Origin: Prorocentrum cordatum
Lineage: Eukaryota > Sar > Dinophyceae > Prorocentrales > Prorocentraceae
Length of the DNA stretch: 64,000 nt
Assembly (NCBI GenBank): GCA_963575745.1
Contig: CAUYUJ010009391.1
Coordinates: forward strand, 358,142-422,141
Direction: 5' to 3'
Shown here: piece by piece, positions 1 through 10,905 of the stretch
How positions within the stretch are numbered: the first letter of the stretch is position 1
How the letters are laid out: each line of letters opens with the position of its first letter
The notes under the pieces: generated by a model
What the model saw: only the letters and a program-made list of their open reading frames with translations
What the model was told of the DNA's origin: nothing
Databases searched by the model: none
Program-made: the position numbers and the translations under genes

Positions 1-466
1 CGGCGAGCACTTCTATGAAAGATGTCGGCCGTGGATTACGGACAATTTGCCTGACTTGACCTACCTTTCGACGCGCATCGCATTCGCTTGTTTCGGAAAT
101 AGCGGCGGCGCGAGAGGCAAGGTGAAAGGAGTAAGAGAACTGCCCATTTTCTGTAACAAAAACATAAGTTCGTGTTGACCGATTGGAAAGTGTTGTCTGC
201 TGGACATTTGTCGGGCCATTTACTGTTGTTTCTATTTTTTTGCCGGGCGCCCGCGGGCGTTTTCAGAAAATTTTGAAAATGAATCCTTTTCTAATTAAAA
301 GGAAAAAAAGCACCTCTGGGTACGAGAAGCACGCGCGAGTGAGGCCGGAGTTCGGCGAGCAGGACGCCCGCGCGCGAAGCCACTGCGTATGCTGCGAGTC
401 ACTGCGCGCGGGCGTGTGCCCCGGCAGGTGAAGCTCGCTCAACCTCGGTCCCCAGCATGTGTGAGT
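1..466. other. no recognisable feature
   Basis: Mixed-composition sequence upstream of the methyltransferase-like fragment. The short open frames here show no family resemblance I recognise, and no promoter motif can be supported. Confidence 0.4.
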
Positions 467-1145
467 ATGACATATGTAGCATATTGTTTTTCGGGCTGCG
501 GGGTGGTGAGCAAGAAAATTCGGTTGGCCGGTTTCAGAGCTCGGGAGTGGGACGTCCGAAAACCCATAAAGCAAGACCTCGCCAACGGCCGATGTATTGG
601 CCTAGTGCTTGCCCCCCCCTGCAGCTCGTGGTCGGCTGCTCGAGATCGTACATGTCCAATTCGGTCTAGGAAGTTTATCAGGGGGATCCGGGTCTAAAGG
701 CCAGCGATGTGGCCAAGGTCGCTGTCGGTATTGCCACGCTGAACGCTGCTCTTGACCTGGCCCGTGCTGCCCAATCCGCCGGGGTCCCCTGGGTTTGGAG
801 AACCCGCATACATCTAAGATGTGGCACGACCACAAGCTCAAAATTCTTGTTGCACGAAGTGGGGCCGCTCAAATTATAATTGATTTCTGTCAATGGGGGA
901 AACCGTGGCGAAAGAGGATTCGTTTTTTGGTCGGTAATGTTTGCCCCGACGACCCTGTAAAGCTTAATCGGGTCTGCTCTGGGCGTGGAGTCTGCAGCCG
1001 CACGGGACGCCCACACCAGCACCTGGAAGGCGGGGGGCCTAAAGGAATTCGCTGGACGGTGCTGGCAATGCCGTGCCCCGCTCGCCTGGCCCACGTGCTG
1101 GCATCCGTCTTGGTCTCGAAAGCCCGCAGTGAGTATAGCATTTGA
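467..1145 (+). pseudogene. broken DNA cytosine-methyltransferase-like protein, retroelement-associated
   Basis: The reading begins near 467 with a motif-I-like glycine loop (FSGCG, then LAGFRAREWDV). It continues to LAPPCSSWSAARD, whose PPC at 614-622 resembles motif IV of C5-cytosine methyltransferases. The frame is lost near 685, where a base seems missing in the GGGATCC(C)GGGTCTAAAG context. It is lost again near 793, where a T seems missing before the ENPHTSKMW segment. The last part (795-1145) carries FCQWGKPWRKR, GVCSRTGRPHQ and PARLAHVLASVL, which I associate with a methyltransferase-like family abundant in dinoflagellate genomes and their retroelements. The distance between motif I and PPC is short, so the middle is probably deleted. 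Two frameshifts plus the deletion make it a pseudogene. The family call is from motifs only. Confidence 0.6.
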
Positions 1146-1180
1146 TAACTTCACTCTACCTTCGGATCGGGAGGTTTGGG

Positions 1181-1336
1181 GTGCTTCTTTTCATAATGTT
1201 TTTCGCTCGCTCACTCTATGTTTATATTTTCTGGGCTCTCGTTCCCTCGTCCGCTCGCTCCCAGACGTCGCGGCGATGGCACAAAATGGCTAGTTGACAA
1301 AACACATCGTGTAGAGCGGCCTGTCATCCCCTCCTG
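1181..1336. repeat. direct repeat copy 1 (about 157 bp)
   Basis: This unit starts at GTGCTTCTTTTCATAATG and ends at CATCCCCTCCTG. It recurs about 260 bp downstream (1441-1597) at roughly 90% identity by eye. The shared core includes CAGACGTCGCGGCGATGGC and CTAGTTGACAAAACACATCG. No coding role is visible. Confidence 0.85.
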
Positions 1337-1440
1337 GGGGTGCGTGCGCGTGAAGGAGGGGGGGGGGGCGGGTCCGCAACCATTGCGACTCAAGCTTCAC
1401 TCGCCTCCCTGCGCCAGCCCAATGCCTCGGCTCCTGAAGG

Positions 1441-1597
1441 GTGCTTGTTTTCACAATGTTCTTCGTTCGCTCACTCTATGTTTATCTTTTCGGGGCTCTC
1501 GTGCCCTCGTCCGCTCGCTCCCAGACGTCGCGGCGATGGCACAATATGGCTAGTTGACAAAACACATCGTGTAGAGCGGCCCTGCCATCCCCTCCTG
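1441..1597. repeat. direct repeat copy 2 (about 157 bp)
   Basis: Second copy of the unit at 1181-1336, in the same orientation and differing by scattered substitutions. Confidence 0.85.
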
Positions 1598-1744
1598 CCC
1601 CTGTTTTCTTCCCCAGTGTTCCCCTCCATCCCTCTCCTGCCTCCCTTCCTTCCCTCTTCCCTTTCCTCCTCTAACCTGCCCGCCGTGCGGGTGCACTCTC
1701 GTGGCAGTCTAGCGTAGTCCTAGCCCGCATCTTCCGCCCCTTGG

Positions 1745-2163
1745 ATCCTAAGAGGAGGAAGAGGAGGAGCAGGAGCAGGAGAAGGAGGAGGATGAGGAGG
1801 AGGAGGAAGAGGTGGAGGAGGAGGAGGGAGGGGGAGGAGGAGGGGGAGGGGGAGGAGGAGGAGGAAGCGGAGGAGGAGAGAGGAGGAGGAGGAAAAGGAG
1901 GAGGAGGAGGAGGAGGAGGAAAAGGGGAGGAGGAGGACGGATGAGGAGGTGGAGGAGGAGGAAGGAGGGAGGAGAGGAGGGAGGAGGGAGGAGGAGGAGG
2001 AGGAGGGAGAGGAGGAGAGGAGGAGGAGAGAGAGGAGGAGAGAGAGGAGGAGGAGGGAGAGGAGGAGGAGGAGGGGAGGAGGAGGAGGGAGGAGGAGGGA
2101 GGGGAGGAGGGAGGAAAAGGAGGAGGAGGAGGAGAGGAGGAGGAGGAGGAGGAGGAGGGAGGT
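1745..2163. repeat. (GGA)n purine tract
   Basis: About 420 bp of imperfect GGA/GAA repeats on the plus strand. All frames are open and give Arg/Glu/Gly-rich ORFs on plus and Pro/Ser/Leu-rich ORFs on minus. These are compositional artefacts. Confidence 0.95.
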
Positions 2164-2286
2164 CAGCCCAGGAGAGCCCCTCCCCCGCCCGCGCCTCCTC
2201 CCACCGCCCCGCGCCCCCCACCGCTCCGCGCCTCCGCTCCCTGCTGCCCTGCCGCTCCTGTCGGGGCCGCGGCGCTCCGCGATTTT

Positions 2287-2560
2287 TTGAAACCGTGGAT
2301 GGGGTGGACTGCGGTGGGGGGTGGGTGGACCGGCGGCGAGGGATGGGGGAGAAGTTCGGTGGACGGGGTGGATGGAGCGGATTGCGTGGGGGGATTGCGT
2401 GGATGGGGTGGATGGGGTGAACTGCGTGTGTGGATTGCGTTGGGGGATGGGGTGGATGGGGTGGATGGGGTGGGGTTTGTTGAAACCGTGGATGGGGTGG
2501 ATTGCGTGGAGGGAGGGTGGACTTGCGGCGAGCGACGGGGGAGAAATTGGGGGGCCTTGA
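2287..2560. repeat. GGATGGGGTG minisatellite
   Basis: Degenerate tandem units of GGATGGGGTGGATTGCGTG and shorter variants, with 'TTGAAACCGTGGATGGGGTG' occurring twice. It is placed directly between a GGA tract and the CAGGATC repeat block. Confidence 0.85.
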
Positions 2561-2735
2561 GACGGGGGTCCATGCAAACGGGGGTCAGCCAGAGCGCTGG
2601 AGCTTGCAGGATCTTGCAGGGCCAGGGTTGCACTGACCCGGGTTAGCGTGCAGAATCCTGGAGGATCCTGTAGGATCTTGCAGGATCTTGCAGGATCTTG
2701 CAGGATCCTGCAGGGCCTGACAGATCCGGGTTTGG
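2556..2735. repeat. dispersed repeat with GCAGGATC(T/C)T tandem core, copy 1
   Basis: It starts at CCTTGAGACGGGGGTC and runs into repeated TTGCAGGATC/CCTGCAGG units and GACCCGGG boxes. The same block, in the same order and again just after a GGA tract, lies at 39795-40020. Confidence 0.85.
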
Positions 2736-3225
2736 ATTGACCCGGGTCAGTAGGTCCCTGAGGAAATGAGAGTGAGGAGGCCCTCTCAGGAGGCGGCGGG
2801 GCTTCTCAGAAACCCTCGCGCCCTCTGTGGTTTTCGTTATGCGTCGTCGGGAAAGGGCCTCGAGAATTTGTCAGAAGGCCAGGGGTCTTCCGAGTCTTCT
2901 CAGAAGGCCTTTTTCTTCTCCCTCCCTCCCATGGTTCGCCGCCGAGTGAACCCAGACATCACCTAGGCGTCCTCGGCGACTACAAAGGGTGTGGTTACGC
3001 TGAGGTGTGGTCTGCGATCGGCGCACGACGCTGTCATCGTCGGGCCTCCTCGGGGTGCGGCTGAGAACCCTATGGAGGTCCTCGCCGGCCCCCCAGGTGC
3101 CCCCCAGGGTGCCAGTCGCAAACCACACCCTTTGCAGACCACACACTTCGGGGCCGCCGACATACAATGTGCTGAAGCCATCGTGGCGAAGGGCCCGACC
3201 ATCTGAACGACGCCAGAACACAGTA

Positions 3226-3345
3226 AGCTGCCCGCGGGAGGTCGCGCGTGAGCACCCTCGTTCTTCGCACGGCATGCCGCGCTGGCGGCCCGCGCAAGCC
3301 ACCGCGGAAGGTCGCTGGGTCATCTCGCGTAAGGCCCGTGCATTT
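3226..3345. repeat. dispersed repeat, copy 1
   Basis: AGCTGCCCGCGGGAGGTCGC ... CGCAAGCCACCGCGGAAGG is matched with substitutions at 8816-8912 (AGCTGCCCGCGCAAGGTCGC ... CGTAAGCCACCGCGTAAGG). No coding support. Confidence 0.7.
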
Positions 3346-3394
3346 TCGTCGCTTCTGTGCAGTTAGGAGTGATGCAGGTATGCGCAGCGTCTCC

Positions 3395-3530
3395 AGTGGA
3401 GCTTCCCACGGGGCCACGAAGCGTGCGAGGGGTGCGCCGTAGTGGGCGAGATGGACGCATGTGAGCATCGCCACCGGGCCCTTCGATGGAGCTCCCTATG
3501 GGGCCACGAAGCGTGCGAGGGGTGTGACAT
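3395..3530. repeat. short direct repeats
   Basis: Two 40-bp units containing GGGGCCACGAAGCGTGCGAG, each preceded by TGGAGCT(T/C)CC, lie about 90 bp apart. Confidence 0.75.
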
Positions 3531-3554
3531 CCAAAGCGTCGAGCAAAAAGCAGT

Positions 3555-3700
3555 ACGGTTTTTTTCGTCGTTTCAGTCTCTGGGGGCCCTGGCTGGGCCA
3601 GGCCCCGGGGCCGTCAAAAAAGTGGACGATGAAAAAGCAGTCCTTGCAGAAGGGGTCGGGATTCGGGCGTTGCTTGAGGGAGTCCACGTCCAGAAGTGAC
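3555..3700. repeat. copy of the GGGGCCGTCAAAAAA dispersed family
   Basis: It shows the family order: a T-rich start, GGGGGCCCTGGCTGGGCC, GGGGCCGTCAAAAAAG, a GGACGATGAAAA box and a GAAGGGGTCGGGA box. Relatives cluster at 40240-43110 and a diverged one lies near 48225-48340. Confidence 0.65.
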
Positions 3701-3899
3701 GTTCTGAGCGGTAGCGTTTTTCTGCGGAGGCGATAATGCAACGTATCCAAATTATCCCATCGTTGTAGACTCGCCACATTTATTGCATTGTTTTACATCA
3801 CTATGCCCCCCCAACCCTCCCTTGGAGTCGCGCCACTCCGCCGACCCAAGATGGATGCCCCCCTTTTCGGGCTCTCGAAACCATGAAAAACCACAGGAC

Positions 3900-5085
3900 A
3901 TCGACGATTTGGGCCTCTGGGGTCTTTTGGGACTCCAAGAGGGCCTCAAGATGGCCCAAGATGGCCCCAAGACGGCCCAAGACGGCCCCAAGACGGCCCT
4001 AGAGGTCCCAAGAGGGCCGGTGAGGCCCCCAAGACGGCTCAAGGGGGCCCCAAGAGGACTCGAAAGAGCGCCTCCAGGAGCCAAAATCATTGATTGTAGT
4101 GGCCTCTGGCCAGTGCCGCCGATCTGGGGCGCTCCGACTGATGTGATCCTCCTTCGCCCTCGTCCCTCCTCTCTTTTTTCCTCCCTCTTCTTCTCACTCT
4201 GCATTTATCGAAGACGCCTACGGCGAATCACCGCCGCCCCCTGCCTTTGTGGAAGCGCCTATGTGGCCGAACGTTGAGGCCAGACCTGCCAAGCCATCGG
4301 ACCATGTGTTCCCCGAATCGGTTTGGAAAGCCTTCGGGGAACACGTGGGCGTCTTGATGGTCATCGTCGCCGTCTTGGAGGCCTCTTGGGCGATCTTTCG
4401 GCGATCTTTGGGGGCTCTTGGGCCGTCTCGGGCCGTCGGAAGGCCGAAAGAAGGGAAACTGCCCAAATCCATCAAAAACCTTGGGAAAATCAGTGATTTT
4501 GGCATCTTTTGGCCTTCCTGGAGGCCCTCTTGGGGGCCTCTTGGGCCCTTTTGGGCCAGCTTCGAGCCAACTTCGGCCATCTTGGTGGGTTCCTGGCACG
4601 TCTGACGCCGTCGGGAGCCGTTTTGGGGGCCTTTCTGGGCAACGGGGGACCCTTGGGCCCTCTTGGGGCCCTCTAGGGGCCATCTTGGAGGCCACTTGGG
4701 CCATCAGGGGGCTCTCTTGGGGGCCTCTTGGGCGATCTTGGGGGCTTCTTGGGCCGTCTTGAGCCGTCGGAGAGCCGAAAAGGCGCAAATGCCAAAATCC
4801 TTCAAAAACCAAGGGAAAATCAATGATTTTGGCCTCTTCGGACTCTCCTGGAGGACCTCTTGGAGGCCTCTTGGGCCGTCTGGGAGGCCTCTGGGGGGCC
4901 TCTTGGGCCGTCTTGGGCCGTCTTGGACTCTCTTGGGCCGTTTGGAGGCCGTCTTGGACCATCTCGGGCGCACTTGGAGGCCATCTTGGGCCATCTTCGC
5001 GATTTTTTGAGGATGTCCCGAGCGAAACGGCCGTTTTTGGGCACGGTGGCGGGACGGGCCGGAGCCCACTGGGGAGTTCTTTTGG
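3900..5085. repeat. GGCCTCTTGGGCCGTCTTGG repeat array (GASWAVLG type)
   Basis: About 1.2 kb of degenerate units built from GGCCTCTTGG and GCCGTCTTGG. They translate as GASWAVLGRLG on plus and as PQDGPKRPPR on minus, in several frames. AT-rich boxes resembling CAAAAACCAAGGGAAAATCA interrupt the array near 4455-4500 and 4790-4830. The same box recurs, often reversed, in other arrays of the window, so this is a dispersed family and not protein-coding. Confidence 0.85.
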
Positions 5086-5160
5086 AAAAAGAACCAAAAC
5101 CAAAACCTGAAACATCCAGCACGCCGTGCACCCCTGCAAGCAGGGGGCGGCGGATCTAGT
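5075..5160 (+). repeat. dispersed repeat (GGAAAAAGAACCAAAACC type), copy 1
   Basis: The sequence from TTTTGGAAAAAGAACC through CAGCACGCCGTGCACCCCT to GGGGGCGGCGGA is matched in reverse complement at 56075-56160. The shared element spans about 85 bp. Confidence 0.75.
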
Positions 5161-5224
5161 GGCCTTCGGCCTATCCCACCACCGTGCCTGGGTGGTGGGT
5201 CAGAGGCCTCATGGATGTTGGTTG

Positions 5225-5420
5225 GGATCTCGTGGTTGGCCTCTTCGGAGCCTCTGGGAGGCAGTTTTGAGGCCCCCCCGGGCCTCTTGGGCAGTTGCGG
5301 GGCTTGTTGGGGCCTCTTTGGGGCCTCTCGGGGGCCTCGTTGGGGCCTGTTGGAGCTGTTTGGGGGCCTCTTGGGAGCTTCTTGGGGCCTCTTGGGAGCT
5401 TCTTGGAGCTTCTTGAGGCG
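5225..5420. repeat. GASWAVLG-type array, continuation
   Basis: Further GGCCTCTTGGGAGCTTCTTG units, separated from the main array by the dispersed repeat at 5075-5160. Confidence 0.8.
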
Positions 5421-5704
5421 GGAGGGGGGGGGTACTCGAGTTCGGGACCCCCTCGGAGGCCACGATCCTTGTGAGGGGTGTCAAAACATGCCCTCCCCAG
5501 AGACACGCGGGTAGCCGCGGAGCCCTCCCGGAAAGCGGAGCACAACTCGTTCCACAATTACACAATATGAATACTACTCTCCCACTTCCCCTGATGGCGT
5601 CCGGAAGATGTTCGGCACCCCCCCGCGTACTGTTTTTTTACACACAGGATTCCCCAGAGTTGGGTTTTCGCTTGTGTTTTTTTTGTTTTTTGTTTTTCTG
5701 AAAT

Positions 5705-5885
5705 GCTGCTCTCGCTGAGGCGCTGGCCTAATTTTCGGGCTCCCGCTCCTTCCGAATCGTGTTCCCGCTGCAGCGCTGGCCTCATTTCCGCGCTCCCGCT
5801 CGTTCCGAATCGTGCTCCCGCTGCAGCGCTGGCCCAATTTCTGCGCCTCTCGTTGTTCCAAAACGTGCTCCCGCTGCAGCGCCGA
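5705..5885. repeat. tandem triplication, about 60-bp unit
   Basis: Three units share GTGCTCCCGCTGCAGCGC followed by CTGGCC(T/C)(A/C)ATTT and a TCGTTCC box. Confidence 0.85.
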
Positions 5886-6206
5886 CGTTTTCGATCCTTT
5901 TTAAGAAGCCCCAAATCTAGAAAATGATCCCCGGCAAAAACATTGGAGGTGATTACACATCCGGTGTCGATTCGTTGATTTTTGGGGCCGCAGAAAGCCC
6001 CCCCCCCCCCTTTTGGGCGGCGTCCTTTTCCGCGCAGGATTTGGCCTAGTTTGGACCACGCCGCTCCGACTGGACCCCGTGAGGGGTCCACGGGCCCAGT
6101 GTGAGCCGACTGTCCAGGGAAGCCAGACCATCGAGCCTGGCAGCCCTCCATCCTCTTCTCTGACATCTGTCCTCGCCCGCTGCCGCTTCCCTCGCCGCCG
6201 CCGCCG

Positions 6207-6400
6207 TCGTCGTCTGCGTCTTTGTCGCGATTGGCAATTTCTACCTCTACCATTACTCAATATGAATGCACCTGCATCGTCGTCTGCGTCTTTGTCGCGA
6301 TTGGCAATTTCTACCTCTACCATTACTCAATATGAATGCACTTGCACAACTCTGACATCGGACCCACTCTACCATTACCCAATATGAATGCTACTCTCCT
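6207..6400. repeat. 70-bp tandem duplication plus partial third unit
   Basis: CGTCGTCTGCGTCTTTGTCG through ACTCAATATGAATGCAC occurs at 6207-6275 and 6278-6347. A partial unit (CTCTACCATTACCCAATATG) ends near 6400. A related ACACAATATGAATAC box lies at 5562-5580. Confidence 0.85.
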
Positions 6401-6484
6401 TTCACCCCTGCAGAAATTTGAGATCCGGGTGGGGGACGCGCGTAACGGCAGCGGGCAGCTGGCGCGGGTGCCGCTCCGGCGCGG

Positions 6485-6625
6485 TCGCGTCGTCGTCGTC
6501 GTCGTCTTCGTCGCCGGTCGTCCTCATCGTCGTCGTCGTCGTCGTCGCCGCCGTCGTCGTCGTCGTCGTGGTTGTCGTCGTCGTCGTCGTCTTCGTCGTC
6601 GTCGTCTTCGTTTTCATCGCGCCGT
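6485..6625. repeat. (CGT)n microsatellite
   Basis: An imperfect GTC trinucleotide run with TTC and GCC interruptions. Confidence 0.9.
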
Positions 6626-6939
6626 CGTCCTCCTCCTTTCCCTCTTAGGTAACAGGGTCAGATGCGAAGCCCGATTCGGTGAGAGGACAATGAAGTAGCT
6701 CAATGGGAAGGGATGGGAGGGAGGGGTAGGATGTCAGATGTTGACGCGAGCGCACCTAGCTTGCCCCCCCCTCCCCCCCTTCCCCGGCAGAGCTCCCCCG
6801 GCCCCCCCCCCAGCAGAGCTGAAGCTCAGGTTGTAGGCTGTAGGCTGTAGCTGAGGCTCTTTCAAACTCACACGCCGGATCGGCGGATTTTCCTTTGGTT
6901 TTTGAACGATTTTAGCGTTCTCCCCTTTTTCAACTTTCA

Positions 6940-7620
6940 GAGGACCATGACGGCCCAAGCAGCCTCCAAGAAGCCCTCAAGACGGCCAACGAGGCCCCCA
7001 CAGGGGCCACAGGATTGCTCGAGAGGGCCCTAAGGCGGCCAAAAGGCTCTTAAGACGGTCCAAGGGGCCCCCAAGACGGCCCAAGAGGACTCCAAGAGAG
7101 CCCTAAGGCGGCCGCGAGAGGCCTCCAAGATGGCCCCCGAAGGGGCCAGACGGCGCAAGAGCGCCCCAAGCCGGCGCAAGACGTCAACAAGCAGCCCCAA
7201 AAGGCCCCAAAGCGGCCCCAAAGACGCTCCAAGAAGCCCACACGAGGCTTTCAAGAGGCTCCCAAGAGCTCCCCATGAGGCCGCACAGAAGCCCTGGGGA
7301 TTGCAGGACGGAGCGGCACGCACGCGCGGCAGCCGAGCAGGTCACGCCAACCAACGCCCACACTGTGGCCCACACCTTTCACATTTGAGCACTTTCCACA
7401 GCGGCGATTACGGCCGCGAGAGGCCCCAGACCGGCCTCGAGAGACCGCCCTCCGAATGGGCAACACGCCGCAAGAGCGTCCCAAGACGGCCCAAGACGCC
7501 CCCAAGAGGCCCCAAGAGGCGCCAAATAAGCCCAGTGCAGAAGAGGCCCCAAGAAGCCCCCAAGACACCTCCAAGAGGCCACAAACAAGCTCCCAAGAGG
7601 CCCCGCAACGACTGGACTGT
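6940..7620. repeat. CCAAGACGGCCCAAGAGG array
   Basis: Same family as the GASWAVLG arrays but with the proline-rich sense (PKTAQDAPKRPQEAP) on the plus strand. It is interrupted at about 7300-7420 by unrelated sequence. Open frames on both strands are compositional. Confidence 0.8.
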
Positions 7621-7977
7621 ACGTGCTCTGGACGTGCACCCCGCGAAGCGAGAGGAATCCCCAGACCCATCGCCCCGAGTGCATTTTGACAGAAAGGTGA
7701 CCCGCACCTCAGAGTTTCACCCTCTCGTACAGCAGTGCCGCAGCATTTGAGGCCAGAGCCCGCGCCCTTGTCGTACAGCAGTGCCGTAGCATGTGAGATT
7801 AGATCCCTTGCCAATCAGCGGTGTCGCTGATTTTTCGGCGCGGCCCTCTCAATACAGCTCTCTCGTTCGCCGTCCTCCCCGACTGAAGGACACACAAGCT
7901 TTTGAAATCGTCTGGGGCGGGCCACTCCGAAGCCATTTCCGGGCGAGAGAGGAGAGTAGTCTTCATATTGTGTTTTC

Positions 7978-8560
7978 ATGAGGAGAAGGGGGAGGAGGAG
8001 GAGGAGGAGGAGGAGGAGGAGGAGGAGGAGGAGGAGGAGGAAGAGGAGGACCACTGACCAAACAGCCAGGTCAGCGAGCGGGCCGCCATTGAGCAGTCCC
8101 TCGTGGCCGTTGAGAGGAGGAGGGAGGAGGAGGAGGAGGAGGAGGAGGAGGAGGAGGAGGAGGAGGAGGAGGAGGAGGAGGAGGAGGCGAGGAGGAGGAG
8201 GAGGAGGAGGAGGAGGAGGGGGAGGAGGGAGAGGAGGAGGAGGTGGTGGAGGAGGGAGAGGAGGAGGAGGGAGGAGGAGGAGGAGGGAGGGAGGAGGAGG
8301 GAGGGAGGAGGAGGAGGAGGAGGAGGAGGAGGAGGAGGAGGAGGAGCAGGGAGGAGGAGCAGGGAGGAGATATGGGAGGATAAGAGAAGGATGGGGAGGA
8401 AGAGTAGGAGGAGGAGGAGGAGGAGGAGGAGGAGGAGGAGGAGGAGGAGCAGAGAGGAGATATGGGAGGATAAGAGGAGGATGGGGAGGAGGAGTAGGAG
8501 GAGGAGGAGGAGGAGGAGGAAGAAGAGCATCGAGGAAAGGAGGCGGAGTGGGGGGAGTGT
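7978..8560. repeat. (GGA)n purine tract with tandem sub-blocks
   Basis: About 580 bp of GGA repeats. A block with AGATATGGGAGGATAAGAG is duplicated near 8368-8400 and 8458-8490. Proline/serine-rich minus-strand ORFs here are artefacts. Confidence 0.93.
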
Positions 8561-8815
8561 GAAGACCTCGATCCTCGAACCTGCCTCCCCCCCTTTCTCC
8601 GACCTCTTCCTCTGAACCCCCTTCCTGGCGACGCCGCCTGGCGGCCCCGATACCATGGCGGTGTGTCCACACGAGCGGGGCGAGAAAGGGCGCGCGCGTC
8701 AGTCTTCATCGCAGCCTCGTGACTATGCATCCCAGCAGCCCCAGGCAAGCCTATTTCCAGGGGGCATAATGTGAGCGACGCAGGATTGCGGGCCCGCCTG
8801 CGCAGACATTCTCGT

Positions 8816-8912
8816 GTAAGCTGCCCGCGCAAGGTCGCAAGCAAGCGCTCTCGTTTCCAGGGTAGCGTGCGGCGGTGGCGAAACGCGTAAGCCACCGCGT
8901 AAGGTCGCTATG
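8816..8912. repeat. dispersed repeat, copy 2
   Basis: Partner of 3226-3345, with the same order of AGCTGCCCGCG, GGTCGC and AAGCCACCGCG boxes. Confidence 0.7.
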
Positions 8913-9735
8913 CTTTCACGTGTATCACCCCTTTCTTTGTGTCGCTCATGTGTCGCCGAGGGCAAGGGTATCCACGGCAAGGGTTGTACCATCCAGCCAC
9001 TTCCCACGAGGTACAGCATTCGCGGAAGGACCATCAGTTTGTTTGCAGCCATCCAGCCCGATCTTGGGAGGGTACATGATTCGCGCAAAGGCTTCAGTAT
9101 TGTCTGAGGTGATCGATGGGATGGCGCACAGGCGCAGTATTTAGAGACAGCTCACACGTCGTACGGCAGGAAAGAGTCGGGACCGCCGAATCGGGCCCGT
9201 CCCCCTCGTCCTTCTGCTGCAGATCGAAGCGGATGATGAGATCCGACGTTGTAAACACACATACATCATCGTAAACAATCACAGCTGGAGCCCTAGACCC
9301 CCCATCTTTGTTTGGGGGGCGCGTAATGGGGGGGGGCGATAAATGGGGGGGCAGCGAGGCCTGTAGAAAAGGGCCCCCCTCGGGCCCCTAGGGCGGTGCT
9401 TCAGGGCCGCAGCGGCCCGAGAAGGATATTTTTCTTCCCCCCATTTGTCGCCCACCATTAACTCTGGCCCAATGTCTGAAGACGTTTCCCTCCCTACTGA
9501 GCCCAATGTACATGTCACAGAGTCTGTGCGGCAACTTTTTGTCATAATAATTTTCGGTGCAGCTATCTGAATGGTCCGAGAGAGGTAAAAAGTATTCATG
9601 GTAGCGGATCGGGTCGTCCCCAAGACTCGCTCCATCCCCGCGCGCATCCGCGGGATGGGAGCTTGCGCTTGAGGTGCGTGAGCTTGGAGGTGAGGCTTCG
9701 GAATCGAGCCTTGCGCCTTCGTTCGTCGAGGCGGC
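8913..9735. other. no recognisable gene
   Basis: Non-repetitive sequence, including a GC-rich block with G and C runs at 9296-9420, upstream of the decayed gag. It could be the leader or LTR of that element, but I see no second copy in the window to define an LTR. Confidence 0.35.
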
Positions 9736-10905
9736 ATGAACGAATAGCAGTTGCTCGCCGCCTTCACGCAGATGAGCGATACGCTCAGGCAACAGCAAGT
9801 TGTCATGACAGCAGCCCAGCAGTGCCCTGACGACGCCATGGCCAGACTGGCCAGGCAGCTGCAGGAGTAGAGCACTGTACAGCAGGCAGCGGTGCAGCAG
9901 AACGCGGAGTTCTTGAAGGCCGAGAGTTTTTCCAAGAACCGCGAAGGCATGGTCGACAGCAGGGCCGTGCAGAAACTGGCAACCTTCAGCGGGAAGGAGA
10001 GCGATTGGGCAGGCTGGGCGTACAAGTTCGTGACGTGGTTGGCCTCTCAGTACGAGCATGCCGAGGAGGTGCTGGACTGGGCGGCCGGCGAGGGCGTGGT
10101 TATTGTGGACCAGAAGGTCAACGATATCGCGGACAAGTGCCCCAAAACCACGGGGCCCAACAGGGCGCTGCACGCGATCTTGACGTCTTTGATGACGACT
10201 GGCACGACGGCTTTCGACAGCATCAAGAAAACCCGCAAGACATCCAGATTGGATGGTTGGCGGAAGCTAGGCAAAATATACGACCCCAGGGATCCAACCG
10301 CTAACCTTCGGAAGCTCTGGAAGATTTTGCGCCCAGCGCAGGTCTCCACGGACTAGCTGGTCAGCGCCATCGAGCAGTGGGAGCAGGACTACATGTCATA
10401 CAAGGAGCGCACCAATGAGGAGTTCAACGCTGAGCAACCAGCTGTACCTCAACGGGCGCCGCCTGCGGACCCACGGGTGCTCAAGCAGGAGACTGAGCGT
10501 TACGTGGGGCAGACTGTCGCCAGGAATTGGCCGGCACTGACGGAAATCGGCAGCTTTGGGTCGACAGGGACGCCCAAGGGCAAAGGAGCAGGCAAAGGCG
10601 AGGACGACAGCGAAGGCAAAGGCAAGGACGGCGGTAAAGGGAAAGACGGCGGCGGCAGCGGCGGCGGCCAGGGAGCTGGGCGCGGACAGCAGCAATTCCA
10701 AGGATCTTGCGGCCGGCGTTGGCGCTGGGGTCACAAACGCGCCGACTGCTACAGCAGGACCGACGCCGACGGCCAGCAGCTCCCGCCCAGGGGGCCTGCC
10801 GCCAAGAGCGACTCCAAGGGCGGCAAGCCTTGTGAAAGTCGCGGCTCTCCGAGGCCGACCCGCAGGGGGGCGCGACGGCCGTTGGGGGCGAGATGGGTTC
10901 GCTGA
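9736..10905 (+). pseudogene. decayed retrotransposon Gag polyprotein
   Basis: One frame runs from the ATG at 9736 to the TGA near 10903 and is broken only by three TAG codons, at about 9745, 9868 and 10354. The product begins with a Gln-rich helical stretch (QLLAAFTQMSDTLRQQQ, then QQAAVQQNAEFLKAESF). A gag core follows (ATFSGKESDWAGWAYKFVTW ... LEKIYDPR-like), then LVSAIEQWEQDYMSYKERTNEE. A Lys/Gly-rich linker leads to a degenerate CCHC zinc knuckle, RRWRWGHKRADC, with GHxxxxC intact and the first cysteine pair partly lost. This layout fits the copia-type gag proteins common in dinoflagellates. No protease, integrase or reverse transcriptase could be recognised downstream, so the element is truncated. 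The family call rests on layout and motif memory. Confidence 0.65.

Noticed and set aside
1720-2577. Long Ser/Pro/Leu-rich minus-strand ORF across the GGA tract (also at 7815-8895, 39289-40155, 58483-60074)
   Set aside because: Trinucleotide repeats without stops are open in all frames. There is no domain, and composition alone explains the length.
4036-4043. GGCTCAAG as a further spliced-leader relic
   Set aside because: It lies inside the GACGGCTCAAGGGGGCC repeat unit of the GASWAVLG family, so the match is part of that repeat.
4228-5139. 303-codon proline-rich minus-strand ORF and matching GASWAVLG plus-strand ORFs
   Set aside because: Both strands and several frames are open because of the GGCCTCTTGG repeat. 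The same pattern recurs in many arrays in both orientations.
9296-9420. G- and C-run block as the LTR of the gag element
   Set aside because: No second copy in the window and no TG...CA ends or tRNA-primer site could be identified.
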